A DNA stretch of 46,402 nucleotides from JAWXCE01 sp034440495 (GCA_034440495.1 JAWXCE010000078.1:1-46402); one strand, 5' to 3'. Counted from the first letter of the stretch, positions 17,081 to 24,747 are shown. Notes: generated from the sequence alone by a model not told the origin. Made by a program: numbers and translations.

Positions 17081-17157
17081 TTGCGTCCGTCGGCTCCTCG
17101 ATCGTAAGCGCCATCGCCGCCCTGCTCCAGGCTTGGTTCGGCACACGGCGCTCATGA
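17077..17157 (+). CDS. Possible 26-aa hydrophobic peptide
   Basis: The ATG overlaps the stop of the 72-aa gene as ATGA, the same coupling seen between pntAA and pntAB. The peptide starts MIASVGSSIVSAIAALLQ and ends WFGTRRS, so it is an amphipathic or membrane helix with a basic tail, a form known in real small membrane proteins and in toxin peptides. No ribosome site of its own. Chance occurrence is quite possible. Confidence 0.3.
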   Translation: MIASVGSSIVSAIAALLQAWFGTRRS

Positions 17158-17161
17158 AACT

Positions 17162-17422
17162 ATGACGCAAGCCGCTGTCATGGAGTTAGTTTCGAGACAA
17201 ACCGGTGTCCACCTCGAAAAACTCAATGCGGAAACGCGGCTGCTGCAGGACATAGGGTGTGACGGCGACGACGCTGCTATTCTCATGATGGAATTTGTCC
17301 GCAGTTTCCATGTCGATGCCCAAAACTTTGAACTTGGGAAACATCTTGGCAGCGAGGGTTGGGACATGAGGCCGTGGGTGTTATGGAGAGACGCCCTCTC
17401 GCCAGCGCCGAATGGCCTTTGA
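17162..17422 (+). CDS. DUF1493 family protein (acyl-carrier-protein-like)
   Basis: 86 residues. LNAETRLLQDIGCDGDDAAILMMEFVRSFHVDAQNF, in outline, matches the DUF1493 core, which is built like an acyl carrier protein: helix 1, then D-x-G-x-D-G-D-D-A where ACPs have the D-S-L phosphopantetheine site. The serine is replaced by Gly-Asp, as in the family, so no 4'-phosphopantetheine attachment is expected. Function unknown. It starts just after the transhydrogenase-linked small genes but without a clear ribosome site, and its end overlaps the start of the next gene by 40 bases. In Enterobacteria this family also sits beside a small membrane protein. Confidence 0.72.
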   Translation: MTQAAVMELVSRQTGVHLEKLNAETRLLQDIGCDGDDAAILMMEFVRSFHVDAQNFELGKHLGSEGWDMRPWVLWRDALSPAPNGL

Positions 17423-17616
17423 CAATTCAAGATCTGGTTCTAGCGACTGAAACGAGATGCCTCGCCTACGATTACACGCGCCGCCAACAGCTGCCGCCCC
17501 GTCCGCTCTGGCTAAGACTACTGGGCGCGAGCTTTGGAACAGTGTTATTCGCCTACTTCATATTATTCGTCGCAATACTAGCAGTCGCGGCGCTTGAGGC
17601 ACTCAGTAAATGGTAA
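17383..17616 (+). CDS. Small one-pass membrane protein paired with DUF1493
   Basis: 77 residues from ATG 17383 (an in-frame ATG also exists at 17359). The first 45 residues are soluble with LTIQDLVLATETRCLAYDYTRR; a membrane helix at about 52-70 (FGTVLFAYFILFVAILAVAAL) is near the C-terminus, so the N-terminal part would face the cytoplasm if positive-inside rules hold (RRQQ and RPLWLR just before). The frame overlaps DUF1493 by 40 bases and ends over the start of the hydrolase gene (TGGTAA overlapping ATGGTAA). This tight nesting argues for one translational unit. No recognised domain. Confidence 0.6.
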   Translation: MERRPLASAEWPLTIQDLVLATETRCLAYDYTRRQQLPPRPLWLRLLGASFGTVLFAYFILFVAILAVAALEALSKW

Positions 17617-18443
17617 AAAATGTACTGTCGTTTGCGGGCTATATATCCGCGGCGCTGATTTTGATCTATTTGCTCGTCGCCGTGGCGGCGATGATTTTTC
17701 AGCGCAGGCTCCTCTATATACCGGACGCGGCGCGCGTTTCCCCTCGCGAGGCCGGGCTAACGGACGTTTCTGAAGTCGAGATGAAAACCCCTGACGGCGA
17801 AACGCTCATTGTCTGGGCGGCGCCCGCGAAGGAAGGCAGGCCAACCCTCCTCTATTTCCACGGCAATGGCGGCGGGCTTATCGACCGTCGCGAGCGCATC
17901 CAGCGATTCACGATGGCGGGTTACGGCGTGTTCATGATGTCGTACCGTTCATATTCCGGCTCGACCGGCGCGGCAACGGAGAAGGCCAACATAGCTGACG
18001 CTGCGCTGGCGTTTGACACACTTGTCGCTCGTGGCGTGCGGCCCAGCGAGATCGTGATTTACGGCGAATCACTGGGCACAGGCGTTGCCGTGCAAACGGC
18101 GGCGGCGCGAAAACCGGGCGCCGTCATTCTGGACGCGCCATATACGTCGATGATTGCCGCAGCTCAGCAGCATTACGCTTGGCTGCCTGTAAAGCCGTTC
18201 CTAATCGACACCTACCGCAGCGACCAGCACATTGCGAATGTCACCGCCCCCTTACTGATTTTGCACGGCGCCCTAGATGGGATCGTAGGCGCCGATCTGG
18301 GAAGAAAGCTGTTCGCGCTCGCCAATCAGCCCAAAGACATGGTTGTGTTTGAGCAGGGCAATCACACGGATTTGTACAATCACGGCGCTCTGCAAAGCGT
18401 GAATGATTTTGTGCAAAAGCACATAAAGCCTGTCGGCCAATAA
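17610..18443 (+). CDS. Membrane-anchored alpha/beta hydrolase (BEM46/ABHD13-like)
   Basis: 277 residues. A membrane helix (about 10-30) precedes YIPDAA, the usual opening of the BEM46/ABHD12-13 group. HGNGGG at 84-89 is the oxyanion segment, YGESLGTG with Ser154 the nucleophile, LHGALDGIV the acid, and GNHTDLYNHG the His. The rest of the core is typical, including SYRSYSGSTGAATE. Members include acyl-protein thioesterase-like and lipid hydrolases; substrate here is unknown. It overlaps the preceding small membrane gene by 7 bases. An ACP-like protein, a membrane protein and a hydrolase in one unit suggests joint work on an acyl group, which is inference. Confidence 0.82.
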   Translation: MVKNVLSFAGYISAALILIYLLVAVAAMIFQRRLLYIPDAARVSPREAGLTDVSEVEMKTPDGETLIVWAAPAKEGRPTLLYFHGNGGGLIDRRERIQRFTMAGYGVFMMSYRSYSGSTGAATEKANIADAALAFDTLVARGVRPSEIVIYGESLGTGVAVQTAAARKPGAVILDAPYTSMIAAAQQHYAWLPVKPFLIDTYRSDQHIANVTAPLLILHGALDGIVGADLGRKLFALANQPKDMVVFEQGNHTDLYNHGALQSVNDFVQKHIKPVGQ

Positions 18444-18469
18444 TCGGTTTATCCCTATGCGAACTGTTG

Positions 18470-19300
18470 TTACGCCTCGCCGCGCCCTACGCGGGATAAG
18501 CCCTCGCTTGCAGGACGGAAATAGGGGCTGATCTGCAAAGCCCGCTTGTAAGCCCGCGACGCTTCTTTTGCATCGCCTGCACCTTCAGCCGCGCGACCGC
18601 GATATGTCCAAACCTCGTGGTTATCCTTCTTAAGATTTGAGACCACCACAAAATCGTCATACGCTTTTTTGTATTGCTGAAGCGCGAGATTGCTCAAACC
18701 GCGCGCGTAAGCCGCCTCCGGCTCCTCCGGACGCATGCCGAGCGCCATGGTAAAATCATCCACCGCGCCTGCATGATCGTTCATCGCCTGATGCACCAAG
18801 CCGCGATTAAAGTAAGCTATTGGATCGTCCGCCTGAAGCTGGATCGCTTTGCCATAGTCGGCAAGCGCCATCGGCATGTTGTTCATGCCGCGATAAAGGT
18901 TAGCGCGGCCGACGTAAGCGACCGCATACTCAGGCGCTATGCTGATCGCCTGATTGTAATCCACCATGGCCTGATCGAAGCGTTTCGCCTTCACATAAAC
19001 AAGCGCACGATTAGCGTAAGCCTGATAATAATTCGGGGTCAGCGCCAGCGCGGCATTAAAATCAGCAATTGCTTTCTGATACTCTCCAGCTTGCCCCAGA
19101 GCGGCCCCGCGCAAATTGAGCGCGTTCGCATCCGAAGGGTTTGTCTTGATGACCTCCGATATAGACGCGATGTTGTTTTTCTGATCGAGCCGGTTCTGCT
19201 GCTGCGCCGCCTGATTGACGACGCTTGTAGTCTCGCAGCCAGCGAGCGCAGCAGACGCTACGGTCATCGCCAAAAGCATACAATGTCGCCGCTTGTTCAT
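18470..19300 (-). CDS. Tetratricopeptide repeat lipoprotein (NlpI-like)
   Basis: 276 residues from ATG 19300. A signal sequence ends in the lipobox LAGC with Cys22, so the protein is lipid-anchored. After a Gln-rich linker there are about six TPR units (from ~50 to 265), with the usual A-x-x-x-Y-x-x-A spacing, such as NLRGAALGQAGEYQKAIADFNAALALTPNYYQAYANRALV in outline. TPRs present a groove to other proteins. NlpI-type lipoproteins scaffold peptidoglycan hydrolases and proteases at the outer membrane; a similar role is plausible but not shown. It converges with the hydrolase gene, 26 bases apart, and is monocistronic. The reading frame is open upstream to 19333 but the lipobox distance favours 19300. 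Confidence 0.85.
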   Translation of the reverse strand: MNKRRHCMLLAMTVASAALAGCETTSVVNQAAQQQNRLDQKNNIASISEVIKTNPSDANALNLRGAALGQAGEYQKAIADFNAALALTPNYYQAYANRALVYVKAKRFDQAMVDYNQAISIAPEYAVAYVGRANLYRGMNNMPMALADYGKAIQLQADDPIAYFNRGLVHQAMNDHAGAVDDFTMALGMRPEEPEAAYARGLSNLALQQYKKAYDDFVVVSNLKKDNHEVWTYRGRAAEGAGDAKEASRAYKRALQISPYFRPASEGLSRVGRGEA

Positions 19301-19471
19301 ATCGATATCTAACGCACCGGGGATATGCAGCATGCACTGCGGTAAATCAAACGCCTCATCACGCTATAAGGCATCCATGACTCCATGCGATTTTGGCGTA
19401 AATGCGTTTTGCGCAGCACAAACATAAATTCGGATAGATCATTGCCGTTATGCCCGCAAAACCGCGTAGAT

Positions 19472-19729
19472 TTAAGCGAGGCGAGGAGCGCCAGCGCCAG
19501 TGCGCGGCTTCACCGGACTTGCAGGAAGCAGACCTTCACGCTGCAGGCGTTTGCGTGCAAGCTTGCGGGCGCGGCGGACAGCTTCAGCCTTTTCACGCGC
19601 TCTCTTTTCAGACGGCTTTTCATAATGGCCGCGCAGCTTCATCTCGCGGAAAATGCCTTCGCGCTGCATCTTTTTTTTAAGCGCTTTCAGCGCCTGATCG
19701 ACATTGTTATCGCGAACGTGAACCTGCAC
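19472..19729 (-). CDS. rpsU: 30S ribosomal protein S21
   Basis: 85 residues with a GTG start at 19729, six bases after GGAGG. QVHVRDNNVDQALKALKKKMQREGIFREMKLR in outline is a full S21 core, including the conserved Arg-Glu pair; the C-terminal extension is long and basic, with RKRLQREGLLPAS and a Pro/Gly tail, as in many Alphaproteobacteria. S21 sits at the anti-Shine-Dalgarno end of 16S rRNA and helps initiation. Upstream in-frame codons lack homology and would precede the ribosome site. A promoter lies 87-115 bases upstream (19816-19844). Confidence 0.95.
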   Translation of the reverse strand: MQVHVRDNNVDQALKALKKKMQREGIFREMKLRGHYEKPSEKRAREKAEAVRRARKLARKRLQREGLLPASPVKPRTGAGAPRLA

Positions 19730-19815
19730 GCAGCCTCCTAAGTAGGTTAAACCTGAAAACAAAAATATGCGCTGAAGCGGCTTGTTTTCCGCCCAGTCGC
19801 CATTGCCTTGAAAAC

Positions 19816-19844
19816 ATTGTAGTGAAGCGCTGGTTTTTTGTCCA
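19816..19844 (-). promoter_or_regulatory. Sigma-70-like promoter of rpsU
   Basis: On the minus strand TGGACA (19844-19839), a 17-base spacer and TACAAT (19821-19816) make a near-consensus promoter pointing at rpsU. The leader would be about 80 bases. Its strength suits a ribosomal protein gene. Confidence 0.7.
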
Positions 19845-19901
19845 GATCAAGCGTGCGTGAGATCGTCATTGCTACGCCTTTTCAAATCGCCTGCGCCTTG
19901 C

Positions 19902-19931
19902 TTGACACTCCTCCAATGCGCGCACTAAATA
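19902..19931 (+). promoter_or_regulatory. Sigma-70-like promoter of tRNA-Ala
   Basis: TTGACA (19902-19907), an 18-base spacer and TAAATA (19926-19931), 13 bases before the mature 5' end of the tRNA. The -35 is perfect; the -10 keeps TA and matches at the sixth base only loosely. The next base after the -10 block leads directly into a short leader, as expected for a stable RNA gene. Confidence 0.65.
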
Positions 19932-19944
19932 GAGCCAATGTATT

Positions 19945-20020
19945 GGGGCCGTAGCTCAGTTGGGAGAGCGCAGCAATCGCACTGCTGAGGTCGGCGGTTC
20001 GACCCCGCCCGGCTCCACCA
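19945..20020 (+). tRNA. tRNA-Ala (anticodon CGC)
   Basis: 76 bases that fold into a full cloverleaf: acceptor GGGGCCG pairs with CGGCTCC including the G3-U70 wobble that identifies alanine tRNAs; D arm GCTC/GAGC; anticodon arm CAGCA-ATCGCAC-TGCTG with anticodon CGC; T arm GGCGG-TTCGACC-CCGCC; and an encoded CCA end. It reads GCG codons. It is a lone tRNA, not in an rRNA operon. No integrase stands beside it. Confidence 0.96.
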
Positions 20021-20102
20021 TTCCCTGTTATAATCGTTGCCAGCGCCTTTCGCACTTGCTGCGCGATTTGTGAGTCTAAGCATTTATGCTACATTTGCAG
20101 GC

Positions 20103-20651
20103 ATGAGCACACCCGTTCGCAGCGCCGCAGCAGCCACTCTCATTCTCGCCGCGACGGCATGTTTAGCTCTCGGCCTCACATTTCCAGTCATACGGCTCGA
20201 CTATTTGTATTTCTGGACGGACACATACTCGCTGACCGGGGTCGTGTGGCAACTGTTCGAGGCGGGCGAATTCTTTCTGGCTGCGATTATTTTTGTGTTT
20301 TCAATCCTGTTTCCGGCGTTCAAGCTGGCATACCTGCTGATCGTTTATATATCGCCGGGTCATCATCATAAGGGACTGAAGGGGCGAGAGCGAAAGCGGC
20401 TCGACTGGCTTGGAAAGTGGTCAATGCTGGATGTTCTGGTTCTGGCGCTGATCGTGTTTTACGCCAAGACGATGCATTTGACGAACGCTACAACACTGTC
20501 AGGCATCTACCTATTCGCCGCGTCCGTCATTTTGACAATGATTGCATACGGGCTGCTTGAGGCGGACGCCGCTGACTCGTATGAGGAGCGAACCAGCGGC
20601 GAAACTGTTAACGGGAGTAAAACTCGACGACGAGATTCGGCTCCATCATGA
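20103..20651 (+). CDS. Paraquat-inducible protein A-like membrane protein
   Basis: 182 residues from ATG 20103. Four hydrophobic helices: ATLILAATACLALGLTFPV, GEFFLAAIIFVFSILFPAFKLAYLL, MLDVLVLALIVFYAK, and the last near 135-155. The FPAFKLA segment and the short loop with WSMLDV are hallmarks of PqiA half-domains; normal PqiA has two such halves of about 200 residues plus Cys motifs, while this is a single-half form that occurs widely in Alphaproteobacteria. PqiA works with the MCE protein PqiB in lipid transport, but no MCE gene is here. Its last 44 bases overlap the end of rpsD on the opposite strand. Confidence 0.8.
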   Translation: MSTPVRSAAAATLILAATACLALGLTFPVIRLDYLYFWTDTYSLTGVVWQLFEAGEFFLAAIIFVFSILFPAFKLAYLLIVYISPGHHHKGLKGRERKRLDWLGKWSMLDVLVLALIVFYAKTMHLTNATTLSGIYLFAASVILTMIAYGLLEADAADSYEERTSGETVNGSKTRRRDSAPS

Positions 20652-21225
20652 CCGGATATGGCACGTCGGCGAGGTTAGGCACCCGCGCCATAGACACCGT
20701 CATTTTACTTTGATCGACTGTTAGGTAATCCGGAATGTCCCGCTCGGCGCTTTGGCCTGCTTCCAGCACCAGCGCCATTTCCCTGGCTTTCCCATTCAGC
20801 TCAATCACATCGCCGATGGAGCAGCGATAGCTCGAAATATTCACCCGGCGGCCATTTACTTTGACGTGGCCATGGTTCACAAGTTGCCGCGCCGCGAATG
20901 GCGTCGGCACGAATTTGGCGCGATAAACCACCGACGCCAGACGGCGCTCTAGCAGGCCGATCAGGTTTTCCGATGTGTCGCCCCTTAGTCGTGTCGCCTC
21001 TTTGTAGATGTTCTTGAACTGGCGCTCGTTCATGCTGGCGTAATAGCCCTTGAGCTTCTGCTTAGCGCGAAGCTGGGTGCCAAAGTCAGACATCTTGCCT
21101 TTACGGCGCTGGCCGTGCTGGCCGGGGCCGTATTCGCGGTTGTTAATCGGGCTTTTCGCGCGTCCCCAGATGTTCTGGCCGAGACGGCGGTCGATTTTAT
21201 GCTTGGCGCTGATGCGCTTGGTCAT
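20608..21225 (-). CDS. rpsD: 30S ribosomal protein S4
   Basis: 205 residues, the normal length. The alphaproteobacterial opening TKRISAKHKIDRRLGQNIWGRAKSP lacks the zinc cysteines of other S4 proteins. An S4 RNA-binding domain at about 95-160 has RLDSVVYR-like RRLASVVYRAKFVPTPFAARQLVNHGHVKVNGRRVNISSYRCSIGDVIE in outline. It ends VEFYSR, as usual. S4 starts assembly of the 16S 5' domain and in some bacteria represses its own operon. It is a single gene. About 20 bases upstream there is no GGAGG run, but the ATG-ACC-AAG-CGC start is universal in the family. Confidence 0.97.
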   Translation of the reverse strand: MTKRISAKHKIDRRLGQNIWGRAKSPINNREYGPGQHGQRRKGKMSDFGTQLRAKQKLKGYYASMNERQFKNIYKEATRLRGDTSENLIGLLERRLASVVYRAKFVPTPFAARQLVNHGHVKVNGRRVNISSYRCSIGDVIELNGKAREMALVLEAGQSAERDIPDYLTVDQSKMTVSMARVPNLADVPYPVMMEPNLVVEFYSR

Positions 21226-21439
21226 TCGAAGTCTCCGAAATCTTGTGAAAATGTGGAAGCTTAATATTCAACGTGTCCTCCTTTGTCTGAAGGGGCCATA
21301 CGACCTTCTTCAAGCTGACAGGCGCTATTCTGAAACGAATGCGCCACGGTCACGTAAAACTGCGGGCAAATAACCCAATTTAAAAAACCATACACATAGA
21401 CGTATGTCAACACTGCGAAGTAGATTTCGCCGCAAGAGC

Positions 21440-22051
21440 CTAGGACTTTTTCTTGTCCTGCTCGTTCCAGTAAGCTTCAAGTTTGTTGCGAATATCATTT
21501 TTCTGAGTGTCTGAGCATGTGGGCTTTTTGATCTGGCTCAAATCCGTACTTACGGTTGGCTTTGCGCCTTTATCTTTGGATTTATCTTCCGTTTCAGTAA
21601 CTTCGTATTTCCCGGTTCGGGTTACGACAACAAGGAAGTGAAGCCTGTTGATGAAGAACAACTGCTGATCGGACCATACTTTCTTTGCAATTTCGTGCTG
21701 GCGAAGCGCGTCCCAGTTCTGTGCTTCGACTTCTGGCATTTCACAAAGATGCGCCTCAGCGGACATGTTTGCGATTTTGATAATGCGCACAGCGTCATCG
21801 AATGGCACTATAATTTTCGCCAGATCCGCTTTGTCGAACTTGATCACTGTCCCATCGGGCTTGGTAATCTCGCTGGGGATAAGCGTAATCGTCTCGCCAA
21901 TTAAAACCTTGACGGTTTTCAAACTGATTTCGCTGGGCTTGGCGGGCGTGGCAGCCACCTGGCCTTGCGCGCTAACGCCAGAGAACAAAGCGCCGCCAAG
22001 GCTGATCGCCAAAGCCACAGCGACACCCATCCCGCTTTTCAACACTTGCAT
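21440..22051 (-). CDS. Secreted hypothetical protein, 203 aa
   Basis: I do not recognise a domain. A Sec signal (LKSGMGVAVALAISLGGALF, cleavage near SGVSA-QG) is followed by a mature part of about 170 residues: a beta-rich first half with ISLKTVKVLIGETITLIPSE and a Lys-rich, helical C-terminus ending DKKKS. Three cysteines remain, two of them in LCEMPE and TCSDT. It resembles in style, though not obviously in sequence, the secreted protein at 12656-13264: both have a signal, a Lys/Glu-rich mature part and cysteine pairs. AGGGG lies 5 bases before the ATG. Probably single-gene or coupled to the short frame just upstream. Confidence 0.7.
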   Translation of the reverse strand: MQVLKSGMGVAVALAISLGGALFSGVSAQGQVAATPAKPSEISLKTVKVLIGETITLIPSEITKPDGTVIKFDKADLAKIIVPFDDAVRIIKIANMSAEAHLCEMPEVEAQNWDALRQHEIAKKVWSDQQLFFINRLHFLVVVTRTGKYEVTETEDKSKDKGAKPTVSTDLSQIKKPTCSDTQKNDIRNKLEAYWNEQDKKKS

Positions 22052-22125
22052 ACTCTGCCCCTATTTATCCCGCACGGATCGACGCCCTTGTGCTTACAGG
22101 TTTTGCAATACCAAAATCCTGGCAT
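22039..22125 (-). CDS. Possible 28-aa cysteine-rich peptide
   Basis: From ATG 22125, seven bases after AAGGTG, the frame encodes a 28-residue peptide with four groups of Cys (YCKTCKHKGVDPCG ... VCKC), giving CxxC and CxC pairs like a tiny metal-binding knuckle. The last 13 bases overlap the start of the 203-aa secreted gene. The arrangement would suit a leader peptide whose translation controls the next gene. The frame stays open upstream to 22263. Could be chance; no homologue is known to me. Confidence 0.3.
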   Translation of the reverse strand: MPGFWYCKTCKHKGVDPCGINRGRVCKC

Positions 22126-22165
22126 AACTATGACACCTTTTTTCTCTTCAGGGACAAAAAATGGT

Positions 22166-22960
22166 CTATTTCGGCTTTGGGCGGTGCGCACGACACAGTG
22201 ATGCAATAATGCCGCGTAGGGTGCGTATTTCCTGCTCCGTCGCCTGCATGCGGGCAAATACATTGCGAATGTTCAGCACCATGCTAGGGCGTTTTTCGGG
22301 CGGTTGCAAAAAGCCGGAAGCGTCCAGTTCGCGTTCAAGATGTTCGTAAAGCGCGTAAAGCTCCTGTTTCGTGGCGGCGCGGCCCGCGTGTGGAAGCCCA
22401 GCGCGCTCCAAACCATCGAACTGCGTGTGCCTCCCTAGGCTTTCACTTTCCTGCGCCTTGCGCCATTCATAGCCTAAAATAAGCACCGCCTGAGCCAAAT
22501 TGAGGGACGCGAAGGTCGGGTTCACGGGCGCCATTACCACGGCGTCGCACAGTGAGATGGCGTCATTCTCCAGCCCCCATCGTTCGCGCCCGAACAGGAA
22601 GCCGCATTTTTGTCCATCTTTTAACCGCTCCACGGATGCGGCGATTGCCGTTTCCGGCGTCAGCACCGGCTTCACCATGTAGCGGGGGCGGGCGGTGGTG
22701 GCGCACAGGAAGTTGAGATCGGCGACGGCCTCGCCCAGCGAGGCAAACACCTGCGCCTTATCGATCACTATGTCGGCCCCAGCCGATGCGGCCCGCGCTT
22801 TATCGTTGGGCCACGGCTCGCGCGGGGCCACAAGCCGCAGATCGTCCAGCGCGAAGTTCGCCATCGCCCGTGCGGCGGCTCCAATATTCTCGCCGAGCTG
22901 CGGCTCCATCAGGATGATGGCGGGCGTCGCGGTGGGTTTGTCTTCTTCCATGAGCCGCAT
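22166..22960 (-). CDS. trmJ: tRNA (Cm32/Um32) 2'-O-methyltransferase, TrmJ family
   Basis: 264 residues from ATG 22960; an ATG three codons later is equally likely. SPOUT knot motifs are clear: MEPQLGENIGAAARAMANF (motif 1, with the catalytic Asn and Arg), LFGRERWGLENDAISLCD (motif 2, SAM loop), and NPTFASLNLAQAVLILGYEW (motif 3, with the SLNL signature). A helical C-terminal extension of about 80 residues ends with RNVFARMQATEQEIRTLRGI, typical of TrmJ. The enzyme methylates the ribose at position 32 of the anticodon loop. The reading frame stays open further upstream without homology. No ribosome site is evident. Confidence 0.9.
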   Translation of the reverse strand: MRLMEEDKPTATPAIILMEPQLGENIGAAARAMANFALDDLRLVAPREPWPNDKARAASAGADIVIDKAQVFASLGEAVADLNFLCATTARPRYMVKPVLTPETAIAASVERLKDGQKCGFLFGRERWGLENDAISLCDAVVMAPVNPTFASLNLAQAVLILGYEWRKAQESESLGRHTQFDGLERAGLPHAGRAATKQELYALYEHLERELDASGFLQPPEKRPSMVLNIRNVFARMQATEQEIRTLRGIIASLCRAHRPKPK

Positions 22961-23091
22961 TAAATCTGATGCGCGTCGAACGCAAGAGCCGCGCCGCATA
23001 ATTTAATGCGCGCAGCCGCGAGAGCGATTGACTTTGCGCGATGTTGATGGTGCTAAGACGGCAACCGCAACCGTCTGCAAAGAGGCACGCC

Positions 23092-23571
23092 ATGAGCACG
23101 CAGTTCGACGCCAGCAAGGGTTATAATGAAGCGTTGAGCAACGACATTCTAGCGCAGCAGCAGACGGCAGTGCAGGGCTGGATGCAACGGCCGAGCGCTC
23201 TCGCCAACGCGCATTTGCACGCGCAGAACGAACTCAATCGGCTGGTGCTCGCCTGCAACCGTCTCGCCTGGGGGACACTACCAGACGACACCCGCGAGCC
23301 GACGGGCGAGGAGACTGCGGCGCTGCTGCAGCATCTGAACGCTGAGGACTGCCAGAAGCTGCTACGCGACATGCGACTCGCCGCCGAGCAGCGCTCGCTC
23401 GTCATGCGCATCGAGCACGCGGAGCGCCAGAACGCCGAGCGCCTCGCCGCCGAAGCGGCTGAGATTGCGCGCGTGGAAGCCGAGGCGCAGGAACTCGCCG
23501 AGTTCGAAGCGTTCGACGCAGAAGGCCGCGCGGCGCGGTTCGAAGCTTGGCGCGCCGCAGAAAAGGGATGA
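23092..23571 (+). CDS. Hypothetical helical protein, 159 aa
   Basis: I do not recognise it. From ATG 23092 with AAGAGG at -8, it reads MSTQFDASKGYNEALSNDIL and continues as a soluble, almost entirely helical protein. The C-terminal half is a likely coiled coil, with a run of Ala/Glu/Arg heptads (NAERLAAEAAEIARVEAEAQ). There is no signal peptide or membrane helix. Codon use is high-GC and coding-like throughout. It lies divergent from trmJ with about 130 bases between starts. A structural or regulatory role is possible. Confidence 0.65.
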   Translation: MSTQFDASKGYNEALSNDILAQQQTAVQGWMQRPSALANAHLHAQNELNRLVLACNRLAWGTLPDDTREPTGEETAALLQHLNAEDCQKLLRDMRLAAEQRSLVMRIEHAERQNAERLAAEAAEIARVEAEAQELAEFEAFDAEGRAARFEAWRAAEKG

Positions 23572-23667
23572 TGAGGAGGTCATACCCCCTCTTGTAGTGC
23601 TTGACTAAAGTTTAAGGCTTGTGGGGCCGTAGCGGCAACTCAAGGCTAGTTCGCGGTATTAAAGTCG

Positions 23668-24747
23668 GTGCATCAGATCAGAAAGTTTTCCAGCGGAGTT
23701 TTTGCCGTTACCGCAGTTTTTGTGGCATTTTTCTTTGCGCCTCTTTGCGCCCAAACGGACAAAAAAAAGATGAGATTGTGGTCGCGACGCGGCTTGTCGC
23801 GCCGTTTGTCGTTGCGGGCGAGGGCGGACAATTTTCCGGCTTCAGCATAGACCTGTGGCGAGCGATCTCGGACGAGCTTGGGTTGAAGACCCGCTTTGAG
23901 CGGTATGACACGCTGCCAGCGCTGCTGGAGGCGGTGAAAACTTCAAAAAACGCTGCCGGTATCGCCGCCATCTCCATTACGGCGGAGCGCGAGAAAACAC
24001 TGGATTTTTCACACCCTATGTTCCGGTCGGGCCTGTCGATCATGGTGCGCGCGACGGACGGGCGTATCGACGTCAGCCGCATTATATTCTCCAAAACCAT
24101 GCTGGCAATCCTAGGCATTCTAGCTCTCGTCATTCTCATTCCAGCGCATATTTTCTGGGTCATTGCGCGTGGCCGAGATGAGGTCTGCCGATCCGCGAGT
24201 CCTATATTCCGGGCATTTTCGACGCCATGTTCTGGTGCGCCCAGTCCATGGGCGGCGCTCCGCAAGGGTACCCGCGCCTGGTGTTTCCGCGCGTCGTAGC
24301 GTTGCTATGGCTTTATGCGGGGATTGTGCTCATCTCGTACTTAACCACATCGCTAACCCTGAATACCCTGCGCGGCGATATAACGGGCCAGACGATCTGG
24401 CAGGAAAGCGCGTCGCGGTGGTAAAGGGATCGACGGCCTCCGCTTACCTGGACAGCGTCGAGTCGCAAAAAACGGAGTATTTCGACTTTTCAGCTTGTGC
24501 CACATCTTTGATCGCGGGCGAAACCGATGCAGTGGTCTACGACACGCCGGTTATTCAGCACTTCACCCTGAAAGAAGGCCGCGTCCGGGTGGCTGGAACG
24601 CAGTTCAGGCCGGAAAACTACGGCATCGCCTTCCCGGTCGGCTCGCCGTTGCGCCGGTCGGTCAACCAGGCGCTCTTAAAGCTTTTCGAGAACGGCGCAT
24701 ACGAAACCCTCTACCGCAAATGGCTCGGCGAGAAAGCTGGCGGGTAG
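23668..24747 (+). pseudogene. Broken ionotropic glutamate-receptor-like channel/solute-binding gene
   Basis: The parts are in order but in three frames. Signal peptide from 23668 (FAVTAVFVAFFFAPLCAQT); at the A8 run 23761-23768 the frame slips to the binding domain (DEIVVATRLVAPFVV ... AISITAEREKTLDFSHPMF) and helix 1 (TMLAILGILALVILIPAHIFWVI); near 24178-24186 it slips to ESYIPGIFDAMFWCAQSMGG, pore loop and helix 2 (VVALLWLYAGIVLISYLTTSLTL); near 24381 to NGPDDLAGKRVAVVKGSTASAYLDSV and the second binding lobe. Each step equals one lost base. The layout is that of GluR0-like proteins: two-lobe ligand domain interrupted by a two-helix pore. The pore loop has SMGGAPQGYP in place of TVGYGD. Sequencing error cannot be fully excluded. 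Confidence 0.82.

Noticed and set aside
19945..20020. tRNA gene considered as an integration site
   Set aside because: No integrase and no duplicated tRNA 3' end lie nearby; flanking genes are core genes.
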